Assembly: GCA_020722645.1 (NCBI GenBank)
Contig: DYKL01000038.1
Location: forward strand, 1 to 7,459
Length of the DNA: 7,459 nt
Source: Acetofilamentum sp.
GTDB taxonomy: Bacteria > Bacteroidota > Bacteroidia > Bacteroidales > JAFGUD01
Direction of reading: 5' to 3'
Positions 1 to 5,473 of this stretch are shown one piece after another. Within the stretch, counting starts at the first letter, position 1; each line of letters starts with the position of its first letter. The notes under the pieces were generated by a model, which was not told where the DNA came from, ran no database searches, and saw only the letters and a program-made list of their open reading frames with translations. Both the position numbers and the translations under genes were made by a program.

Positions 1-623
1 ATGAAAATTTTGATTATTTATTGTTTGTTGTAAATAAAAATTTTGTATATAATTTCAACAAAACAGAAGAACTTTTTATTGCTAATGAGTTTTTAAAAGA
101 ATTAGTGAAACAAATCAACGGAAAAATTGATTACGGACTGATAAAAGGTAGTGAATCGTATATAGAATTAACTTACAACAAAAATTTGTTTAATAAACCA
201 AAAGATAAAAATATTACAAATGAAAGTTTATTAAACAAAAAAAAATATAAACTTTTATTAGCAGAAGACGATGAAATAAATCAGAAAATATACACAATGA
301 GTTTGGATAAATTTTTTGCCAAAATTGACATAGCTATTGATGGCGAAGAAGTTATCTCAAAAATTGCAACAGAAAAATACGATGCTGTAATTATGGATTT
401 ACAAATGCCTAAAATTAATGGCATCGAAGCAATAGAAATCATCAGAGAAATGGAAACAAAATCTGAAAACAGAACTCCGATTATTGCAATTACAGCAAAT
501 ACTCTGATTTATAACAGACTTGATATAATAAAATTCGGTTTTGATGACTATTTCATTAAGCCGTATAAAATTAAAGATATTTATTACAGCAATAATTCGT
601 TAATTTTTCAATTAGCAAATTAG
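1..623 (+). CDS. C-terminal part of a hybrid sensor histidine kinase or receiver-domain protein (5'-partial)
   Basis: The frame is open to the left edge (codons from base 3 read E-N-F-D-Y-L before a TTG at 21), so this is the 3' end of a longer gene rather than a complete 200-residue protein. Counting from the TTG, residues 76-187 form a response-regulator receiver domain: acidic pocket E82-D83-D84, phospho-acceptor D126 in VIMDLQMP, T158 in AITAN, and K180 in the IKP turn. Residues about 18-52 (ANEFLKELVKQINGKIDYG and following) resemble the last helix and strand of a histidine-kinase ATPase domain, but no GxGLGL box is visible, so that domain is degenerate or mostly off-window. The family role is to accept a phosphoryl group on D126 within a phosphorelay. 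The tail after IKP is unusually poor in helix formers. An 8-bp tandem duplication (ttagcaaa, 612-627) spans the stop codon. The receiver call is firm; the hybrid-kinase call is inferred. Confidence 0.85.
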   Translation, partial: ENFDYLLFVVNKNFVYNFNKTEELFIANEFLKELVKQINGKIDYGLIKGSESYIELTYNKNLFNKPKDKNITNESLLNKKKYKLLLAEDDEINQKIYTMSLDKFFAKIDIAIDGEEVISKIATEKYDAVIMDLQMPKINGIEAIEIIREMETKSENRTPIIAITANTLIYNRLDIIKFGFDDYFIKPYKIKDIYYSNNSLIFQLAN

Positions 624-762
624 CAAATTATTGATTTTCAGTCAACTACTAATTTGTTACACATACAAACTCAATTTGCTGAATATTAACGAATTACTTC
701 AAAATATAACGAACTATTGTTACAGAATTATTGAAATTATTGAAAACAAAAAATAAAATATT

Positions 763-1530
763 ATGGAAAAAGGTTCTTCTTATGGAATTTTAGGTTTAAT
801 AATTGTAGTTGCAATTATCTTTTTGATAATAAAATTTGCATGGTGGTTATTATTAATTGGTGGTGTCTTAATTATTGCACTAATAATTTTATTAATTTTA
901 TCTTCAAAAAAATCAGTTGGTGAAGGAGGTGCTTCGGACCTCGAAGGTCAGGTAAGAGAAGCATTATCAAGCATCAGAAAACAAAAATTCAAATCTGAGG
1001 CAAAAATCAACCGTCTTAAAGAATGGGCTAACGATGCCGTTTATACTACATACAGCTCGTTTTTCGGCGATAAATATTTCAAAAACGAATTATATGAAAA
1101 ATATCCCGAAATTAAAACCCAATACAGTGAGAAATTATCTGCCGCTCAGATTGAAAAAACCGACCAGATTGTTAGCAGTTGCGTAAACCACATGCTTACA
1201 GAAAAATCAAAAATGGAAACTCTTGATAAACTGCAAAAAGAACACGAAGTTTTAAAAGATAAACTAAAAGATGCTAAAATTGAGCAAAGGCAAAATAAAA
1301 AATTGGACAAACACATTAATAAACTTAAAGCCACTGATGATGATTTAAGCGGTGAAGCTTTGATTGCAAAAAATGAATATACTTTTGAAGATTTGCAAAA
1401 AGAAGTTTTAATGAAACAGGAATATGTCAAACAACTCGAAGAGTTAGGTATGAAATATGGAGACAATATACAAGGTTCGCAAGTAGCCGATTATCAGTCT
1501 CAATTAGATGAATTGAAAAATAAATTGTAA
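763..1530 (+). CDS. Unrecognised N-terminally membrane-anchored coiled-coil protein
   Basis: I do not recognise a family. The 255-residue product starts with a short polar stretch (MEKGSSYG) and then an almost unbroken hydrophobic block at residues 9-47, long enough for two transmembrane helices meeting near K24-W28 or at G33-G34. A glycine/serine-rich linker (51-58) follows, then a soluble, highly charged, mostly helical region. Residues about 145-190 are very rich in Lys, Glu and Leu, and residues 205-228 and 240-255 also look like coiled-coil segments. No catalytic motif is evident. The C-terminal body probably faces the cytoplasm (inference from its charge). The ATG at 763 fits because the hydrophobic anchor follows at once; it has an A-rich leader (aaaacaaaaaataaaat) and no Shine-Dalgarno sequence. 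The gene is preceded by a 139-bp gap after the receiver gene and is convergent with the phosphatase gene across a structured intergenic region, so it may be a single-gene unit. Confidence 0.8.
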   Translation: MEKGSSYGILGLIIVVAIIFLIIKFAWWLLLIGGVLIIALIILLILSSKKSVGEGGASDLEGQVREALSSIRKQKFKSEAKINRLKEWANDAVYTTYSSFFGDKYFKNELYEKYPEIKTQYSEKLSAAQIEKTDQIVSSCVNHMLTEKSKMETLDKLQKEHEVLKDKLKDAKIEQRQNKKLDKHINKLKATDDDLSGEALIAKNEYTFEDLQKEVLMKQEYVKQLEELGMKYGDNIQGSQVADYQSQLDELKNKL

Positions 1531-1584
1531 TATTTTTTTGTTCTTTATAAACTTTCAACTTTATAACTTTATGAATTAACTCTT

Positions 1585-1635
1585 GTTATTCTTAACCCGC
1601 ATTATTCATAAATAATGCTGACGATTAAGAATAAC
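1585..1635. repeat. Nested stem-loop A (11-bp outer stem, 8-bp inner stem)
   Basis: The outer arms gttattcttaa (1585-1595) and ttaagaataac (1625-1635) are perfect reverse complements. Inside them GCATTATT (1599-1606) and AATAATGC (1611-1618) form a second perfect stem around a CATA loop. The internal bulges are ccc (1596-1598) and tgacga (1619-1624). It lies 54 bp after the stop of the upstream gene. It lacks a U-tract, so it is not a classic terminator, though it could protect 3' ends. Confidence 0.75.
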
Positions 1636-1638
1636 TAG

Positions 1639-1670
1639 CAAATTTTGGGTTTTACAAACACCCAAATTTG
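1639..1670. repeat. Stem-loop B
   Basis: The arms caaattttgggt (1639-1650) and acccaaatttg (1660-1670) pair over 11 bp with one extra T bulged in the left arm, around a 9-nt loop. It follows stem-loop A after 3 bp. Just beyond it gttattct (1672-1679) repeats the first bases of the outer arm of stem-loop A. Confidence 0.6.
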
Positions 1671-1691
1671 AGTTATTCTAAATCTGGTTTT

Positions 1692-1759
1692 CCTGAATTG
1701 CAACCCTCTAATCGAGCCGCATTTATAAAAATTTTAATAATTTTTATAAATAATTCAGG
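1692..1759. repeat. Composite stem-loop C (13-bp A/T stem inside an 8-bp inverted repeat)
   Basis: The outer arms cctgaatt (1692-1699) and aattcagg (1752-1759) are perfect reverse complements. Within them atttataaaaatt (1721-1733) and aatttttataaat (1739-1751) form a perfect 13-bp stem with a 5-nt loop (ttaat). The two right arms abut, while 21 bp separate the two left arms (1700-1720). Confidence 0.65.
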
Positions 1760-1765
1760 TTAATT

Positions 1766-1813
1766 CCCGTCAAGTCGTGACAGGCAGGCAGTATTATTTA
1801 TGAATAATACGGG
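1766..1813. repeat. Stem-loop D, inverted relative of stem-loop A
   Basis: GTATTATT (1791-1798) and AATAATAC (1803-1810) form an 8-bp stem around TATG, bracketed by cccgt (1766-1770) and acggg (1809-1813). A second small hairpin, gtca/tgac (1769-1781), sits in the left part. Bases 1789-1813 match the reverse complement of 1596-1620 at 23 of 25 positions. The two differences fall on the two sides of one base pair, so the stem is kept. Confidence 0.65.
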
Positions 1814-1869
1814 ATAATGCATACAATCAGGGTTTGGACAGAAATAATTTTTTAATCAACCATACCGAC

Positions 1870-1975
1870 AATTTTTATTTATGCAAATATATAAAAAATA
1901 TCAATTATTACCTTAAATCCGTAAGTCTTTTCGTAATTTTTATTTATGCAAATATATAAAAAATATCAATTATTA
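1870..1975. repeat. Exact 41-bp direct repeat, two copies
   Basis: Copies at 1870-1910 and 1935-1975 are identical over 41 bp, with period 65 and a 24-bp spacer. Flanking bases differ on both sides. Each copy carries caaatata (1884-1891 and 1949-1956), which reads TATATTTG on the minus strand, a full match to the Bacteroidota -7 box. No matching -33 TTTG was found at the right distance. The second copy ends 23 bp beyond the stop of the minus-strand phosphatase gene. Two copies are too few and too close to be called a CRISPR. Confidence 0.8.
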
Positions 1976-1998
1976 TATGACATTTTTTTTTTGGATAA

Positions 1999-3453
1999 TT
2001 AGGTTAAATCAATACTATAATTATTTGCCATGTTTTCGTTCCATTCAAACCCCAACACAGTAATATCATCAAGTTGTTTTTGTTTTCCTCTCCATTTATC
2101 GAAGTAGTCCAGCAAAAATTTGCTTTGTTCAGATAGATCTAAATCAGCAATAGATTGAATAATTTCACCAAATTTGGCTTTTGTAAGTTTTCTTCTTTTT
2201 CCAGTTCCTATTTGGTCAAAAAATCCATCAGTTGATAAATATATTTTGTCGTTATTCTTTAATTTGATTTTAGTTTGTACAAAAGGATTTTCTTTGTAAA
2301 AATAACCAATCGGGTTCTTAACGGCATCAAACATTTCTACTTTGTTCTCACTAAGAACGAATAAAGGAATGAAGGCTCCGGCATAGGTCAGTTCTTTTGT
2401 ATTCAGGTCAATCGAACAATAAGCGAGGTCTAAACCGTGCATATCTTTTTCGCTGAAAAAGTTGAAATTCAGTTTTATCCTTAATCTCATCGTTTCCAGT
2501 ACGTTTTTAGGAGAACTGATTTCGGTATTATTTACTACATCGTGTAAGAGAGAAACAGATAATACTGAAAGCAGAGCACCCGGAATTCCGTGTCCTGTGC
2601 AGTCTCCGACAGATAAAATTAATTTGTCATTAAGTTTGTTAACGTAATAAAAATCACCACTTACTCTTGAAAGTGGTTTAAATATTAGGAAGTATTTATT
2701 CAAAGTCATTTCAAGCATATCATCGCTTGGAAGAAGTTTAGACTGAATAATTTTTGCATAGTCTATACTTTCATCAAGATTTTGATTAGCCTCCTGTAGT
2801 TTCATTTGGCTGATTAGTAATTCGTTATGTGCTTCTTTCAGTTGAGTGTTGAATTTTTCTATTTTTTCAATATATTTTTCGGTTTTTTCAAATAAAAATT
2901 TATAGTCATTTCTGGTTTTTTGTGCAAAAAATTCAAAAATATAGCTTAATATAAAAACAAGAAGATATCCGATAGCAAATCGAACAATGAAGTATCTTGT
3001 AAAATGAACTTTAACATCAAATAAGTTAAATCTTACTATTAGAGTTGTTAGAATAATAAGAACCAGAGCGTAAACAGCACCTTTGTTTTTACCTAAAATA
3101 GAAATCGAAAATATCGGAAAAGCGAAATACCAGAAAAAGCCGTAAGCATTTTTGGTAAGTTCAAAAAATAAAAAGAATTCAAATAAAAAAGCTAATGAGA
3201 CAATTGAATAACTACCAAAAATCCAGTATTTTTTTATAAATTTCAGAGAAATTAATGAAAAAACAGAACAAAAAAGAAAGAAAATTAAAATTAGAGTGTC
3301 AATGTTTCGAAATGAAATATCTTTTTCAAATATTATAAGGGAAAGGACTACTAATGATACAAAAATATGAAAAAAAACAACCAAAGCTTTTGTTCTAACT
3401 ATATTGTCATTGAAATTTAGGTTTTTGTATTTTAATAATAGTTTCTCGAACAT
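1999..3453 (-). CDS. Membrane SpoIIE/PP2C-family serine/threonine phosphatase, SiaA/RsbU-like
   Basis: This 484-residue protein has an N-terminal membrane region with about six helices (approximately 24-44, 53-73, 77-97, 103-121, 126-142, 154-176), a coiled coil at 180-235, and a C-terminal SpoIIE-type PP2C domain at about 236-470. Metal-binding and signature residues are visible: D267 in SGDFYY, D284 in GDCTGHGIPGA, D409-G410 in STDGFFD, and D462-D463 in DDITVLGFE. Phosphatases of this family remove phosphate from Ser/Thr of partner-switching proteins. The next genes upstream on the same strand encode a SiaB-like kinase and a SiaC-like phosphoprotein, so SiaC is the likely substrate (inference). 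Unlike Pseudomonas SiaA there is no evident HAMP domain or large extracellular sensor; the helical bundle would be the sensor. A hairpin terminator separates it from the siaC-like gene, so it may have its own promoter. The ATG at 3451-3453 places the first helix correctly. Confidence 0.9.
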   Translation of the reverse strand: MFEKLLLKYKNLNFNDNIVRTKALVVFFHIFVSLVVLSLIIFEKDISFRNIDTLILIFFLFCSVFSLISLKFIKKYWIFGSYSIVSLAFLFEFFLFFELTKNAYGFFWYFAFPIFSISILGKNKGAVYALVLIILTTLIVRFNLFDVKVHFTRYFIVRFAIGYLLVFILSYIFEFFAQKTRNDYKFLFEKTEKYIEKIEKFNTQLKEAHNELLISQMKLQEANQNLDESIDYAKIIQSKLLPSDDMLEMTLNKYFLIFKPLSRVSGDFYYVNKLNDKLILSVGDCTGHGIPGALLSVLSVSLLHDVVNNTEISSPKNVLETMRLRIKLNFNFFSEKDMHGLDLAYCSIDLNTKELTYAGAFIPLFVLSENKVEMFDAVKNPIGYFYKENPFVQTKIKLKNNDKIYLSTDGFFDQIGTGKRRKLTKAKFGEIIQSIADLDLSEQSKFLLDYFDKWRGKQKQLDDITVLGFEWNENMANNYSIDLT

Positions 3454-3484
3454 TACGGTTGTTTAAGTATAACATAAAATTAAA

Positions 3485-3516
3485 AAAAAAACAAAGTTTA
3501 ATAACTTTGTTTTTTT
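3485..3516. terminator. Bidirectional hairpin terminator between the siaC-like and phosphatase genes
   Basis: The left arm (3485-3498: seven A, then caaagtt) and the right arm (3503-3516: aactttg, then seven T) pair over 14 bp around a TAAT loop. On the minus strand the hairpin is followed by a further run of T, typical of intrinsic termination. It lies 36 bp after the siaC-like stop and 31 bp before the phosphatase start, so it would stop or attenuate readthrough between them. Confidence 0.75.
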
Positions 3517-3551
3517 CTAATTACAAAATTTATCTTTTTAAAAAAAGAAAG

Positions 3552-3935
3552 TTATTCTTCAATTTCAATCATTTTGAAAGGAATTTTCAGAATTGACTGA
3601 TAATCTTCACCGGCTTCGAGCATATCTTCGTCGTCTTCTTCGTAATACCAATTTATAACAACTTCTTTTTCGTCTTGTTTATTAATAGATTCTAATTTTT
3701 TGAAAATGTCAAGAATACATTTAGAAGAGCTAGTGTTGAAATACTCTAACTGAATGTTTGCTTGAGTCAAATCAATAGCAGATTTTGAATATTCTTCAAG
3801 CCAATCAACTAAAGGTTTAAAAAATTCAATCGCATTTTCGGGGATTGAACGACCTTTCATCTCTAAAATACCACTTTCTGGATTAAAATTTACCGTTGGA
3901 GTTTTGGCTGTGCCTATTATTTCTAATTTATTCAT
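3552..3935 (-). CDS. siaC: SiaC-family (DUF1987) regulatory phosphoprotein
   Basis: The 127-residue product matches the DUF1987/SiaC family in length and pattern: an N-terminal strand pair (KLEIIGTAKTPTVNF), a middle GILEMKGRSIPENAIEFFKPLVDWL segment, the LEYFNTSSSKCILDIF stretch, and an acidic C-terminal part (YYEEDDEDMLEAGEDY). In Pseudomonas aeruginosa SiaC is phosphorylated on Thr68 by SiaB and dephosphorylated by SiaA, and only the unphosphorylated form activates the diguanylate cyclase SiaD. Here the threonine of the NTSS motif is also residue 68. The start lies 3 nt after the stop of the siaB-like gene on the minus strand, so the two are almost certainly co-transcribed and translationally coupled. 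No GGDEF cyclase is visible nearby, so its downstream partner is unknown. Family identity rests on recognised motifs, not a search. Confidence 0.88.
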   Translation of the reverse strand: MNKLEIIGTAKTPTVNFNPESGILEMKGRSIPENAIEFFKPLVDWLEEYSKSAIDLTQANIQLEYFNTSSSKCILDIFKKLESINKQDEKEVVINWYYEEDDEDMLEAGEDYQSILKIPFKMIEIEE

Positions 3936-3938
3936 AGC

Positions 3939-4481
3939 TTATTTTTTATTTTCCAAAAATACAGAAAAATTGAAAAAATACAAATTATTGTTTAAAAAAA
4001 TATTTTGATGTTCAAGTTTAAGTTCAGATTTTCTTTTTATATCAATCATTCCAAGCCCACCACCACCTTTGTCACTATACTCATTATTGTTCAAAACTGT
4101 CTTGTATAATTTTCTGAGTTCGTCATAATTCAGTAAATTTAACTGTTCAATTTTGCTGACTAAAGTATTATATTTTTTTCTGTTTACAAAATTACCCGCA
4201 CATATTTTGAAAAATTTTCCATTATTTTTTGTAATTGCAAAATGAAAATAATTTTCGGGTAAATCTATAAATTTATCTTTCAAAGAATGATGATGAACAT
4301 TTTGTAACAATTCAACAGAGATAAAAAATATTTTCCTCTTTGCAGTATTACTGATAGAACCAATATTTTCTACCTTGTACATTATATCTTTAAAAATTTC
4401 TTCGGAATAATGTCCGCTGTATTTCAGAACAACTTCATTTTGACCAATTAAATCCGATAAAAAATTCTTGACATTATCCAT
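3939..4481 (-). CDS. siaB: SiaB-family protein kinase (GHKL/HATPase-like fold)
   Basis: The 180-residue protein carries the two hallmarks of a GHKL ATP-binding fold: an N-box around E57-L-L-Q-N61 (FISVELLQNVHHHS) and a glycine box G139-G144 (GGGGLGMIDIKRKS), followed by C-terminal strands (IFLNNNLYFFNFSVFL). This arrangement and length fit the SiaB family, a single-domain kinase related to anti-sigma factors such as RsbW and SpoIIAB; it phosphorylates SiaC rather than a histidine. It has no membrane segment and should be cytoplasmic. It is the first gene of the minus-strand cluster, followed after 3 nt by the siaC-like gene. A candidate -7 box lies about 19 bp upstream of the ATG. Another GHKL anti-sigma-like protein is the main alternative, but the adjacent DUF1987 gene argues strongly for SiaB. 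Confidence 0.85.
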   Translation of the reverse strand: MDNVKNFLSDLIGQNEVVLKYSGHYSEEIFKDIMYKVENIGSISNTAKRKIFFISVELLQNVHHHSLKDKFIDLPENYFHFAITKNNGKFFKICAGNFVNRKKYNTLVSKIEQLNLLNYDELRKLYKTVLNNNEYSDKGGGGLGMIDIKRKSELKLEHQNIFLNNNLYFFNFSVFLENKK

Positions 4482-4500
4482 CTTTAAACTTTAGATTTTG

Positions 4501-4508
4501 CAAACTTA
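4501..4508 (-). promoter_or_regulatory. Candidate -7 box for the siaB-siaC operon
   Basis: On the minus strand this reads TAAGTTTG, a full match to the Bacteroidota -7 consensus TAnnTTTG. It lies 19 bp upstream of the siaB-like ATG, implying a short leader. No clear -33 TTTG occurs at the usual distance, so support is moderate. Confidence 0.4.
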
Positions 4509-4685
4509 AAAATTTTTTTTTTAAATTAAATAATTTGTAAAAAAATATTTAAAATTTTAATTTGTCTATACATATTTAAGTCCTTACAGTATTTATTTAA
4601 TAATATGTTTAAAGATATAGATTTTTTTGTAATTATATAATTTTCAGTCCGTTAATCCTTAACAAATTCATGACAACTATTAGAA

Positions 4686-4716
4686 TTTGCAAGATATATA
4701 ACTAAAACTACATTTT
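4686..4716 (+). promoter_or_regulatory. Candidate Bacteroidota promoter for the DUF364-transporter operon
   Basis: TTTG (4686-4689) is followed after 19 bp by TACATTTT (4709-4716), which matches TAnnTTTG at five of six fixed positions. The spacing is that expected for -33 and -7 elements of the Bacteroidota primary sigma factor. The box ends about 55 bp before the preferred ATG. Confidence 0.45.
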
Positions 4717-4771
4717 TTATAACTGATTTATTTTTTTATAATATTATTTTTTTTGACCTTTGCCAAAAAAA

Positions 4772-5473
4772 ATGTTGGAACCTATTACTTATTTGTTTAA
4801 TCAAAACGGATTTGATAACTCAAAAATCGAAAAAATTATTTTCGGATACAGATTTGTAGCAGTTATGAATAAAGATGGGAATATTGGAGTTTGTGCGACA
4901 CTTGGGACAAATTTTAAAGATTTTTCGCTTGATAATTCATCATTCGATTTGAATGATATCAGATACAGGATTTTATTGACAGCTTATTATAATTCTATTT
5001 TTAATTATCATAACTTTAAATTTGGCAATGGAGATATAATACAGAATATTGATTTTAAAAAATACCGGAATATTGTTATGATAGGTCATTTTAGAAGTAC
5101 CGTTGAAAAGTTGAAAGAGGAAGAAATCGACATTTCAATTTTTGATTTTGAAGACGAACAGACAAGCCTGCCTATTGAGCAACAACCGGATTATTTAAAG
5201 AAGTGCGATTTGGCAATTGTTACGGCAACTAGTGTTTTTAATAATACTTTTTCGGGGATTATAAACAAATGTAATGGAGATATTCATATAATGGGACCAA
5301 CAACGATAATGCATCAGTATTTTTTTGATTTTGAGCAAGTTAAAGCTCTTTACGGAAGTCGTTTCAAAAAATTTGATACAGAAGTTTTGAACATAATTAA
5401 AGATGGATTAGGGACAAAGCAGTTTTTAAGATTGGGCGAAAAAGTTTTTATTAGTCGAAATGATAGTTTATAA
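4772..5473 (+). CDS. DUF4213/DUF364 putative heavy-metal-chelation protein
   Basis: This is a 233-residue soluble protein. The N-terminal part resembles DUF4213 (FGYRFVAVMNKDGNIGVC at 24-41). The C-terminal part resembles DUF364: NIVMIGHF (100-107), an acidic IFDFEDEQ stretch (123-130), IVTATSVFNNTF (149-160) and IMGPTT (173-178), corresponding to the usual GHFP, TGTTLIN and GPST motifs of a Rossmann-like domain. Members are described as possible heavy-metal or cofactor-binding proteins, but no reaction is established. The ATG at 4772 is preferred over an in-frame TTG at 4760 because a run of A (acting as leader) lies directly before it. The 3' end overlaps the next gene by 14 nt, so the two proteins are probably made together, and this one may handle what the transporter-like partner moves. 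It is also unusual in having RST where most members have proline after GHF. Confidence 0.8.
   Translation: MLEPITYLFNQNGFDNSKIEKIIFGYRFVAVMNKDGNIGVCATLGTNFKDFSLDNSSFDLNDIRYRILLTAYYNSIFNYHNFKFGNGDIIQNIDFKKYRNIVMIGHFRSTVEKLKEEEIDISIFDFEDEQTSLPIEQQPDYLKKCDLAIVTATSVFNNTFSGIINKCNGDIHIMGPTTIMHQYFFDFEQVKALYGSRFKKFDTEVLNIIKDGLGTKQFLRLGEKVFISRNDSL

Larger units (their letters stand above)
1531..1998. other. Structured intergenic region between convergent genes
   Basis: This 468-bp region has no credible coding frame. It contains a dense series of inverted repeats from 1585 to 1813 and a 41-bp exact direct repeat at 1870-1975, each listed separately. The part from about 1680 to 1840 has noticeably more G/C (for example the segments around 1701-1720 and 1761-1790) than the A/T-rich ends. 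This suggests an inserted repeat element or a structured RNA rather than plain spacer. No transposase fragment, tRNA or clear terminal inverted repeat was found. Confidence 0.7.
4482..4759. promoter_or_regulatory. Divergent intergenic promoter region
   Basis: These 278 bp separate the siaB-like gene (-) from the DUF364 gene (+) and are extremely A/T-rich. They should hold both promoters. One candidate for each direction is listed separately. I see no strong operator palindrome, riboswitch-like fold or short coding frame. Confidence 0.55.

Noticed and set aside
1..33. ATG at base 1 opening a short frame (MKILIIYCLL)
   Set aside because: It stops after ten codons, and the overlapping frame that is open to the left edge encodes the receiver protein.
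1146..1466. 106-codon open frame on the minus strand
   Set aside because: It lies antisense inside the coiled-coil gene; its Ser/Phe/Cys-rich product is what the complement of Lys/Glu-rich codons gives, and it shows no domain.
1585..1813. Insertion sequence remnant with transposase
   Set aside because: No coding trace of a transposase and no terminal inverted repeat with target duplication could be found, so only a small repeat element or structured RNA is considered.
1870..1975. CRISPR-like repeat-spacer-repeat
   Set aside because: Only two copies, a 41-bp A/T-rich repeat with a 24-bp spacer, and no cas genes in the window.
2462..2647. 61-codon open frame on the plus strand
   Set aside because: It is antisense to the phosphatase catalytic domain, whose motifs show the real frame.
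4760..4771. TTG at 4760 as start of the DUF364 protein
   Set aside because: An ATG four codons later follows an A-rich leader and keeps all family motifs; the four extra residues add nothing recognisable.
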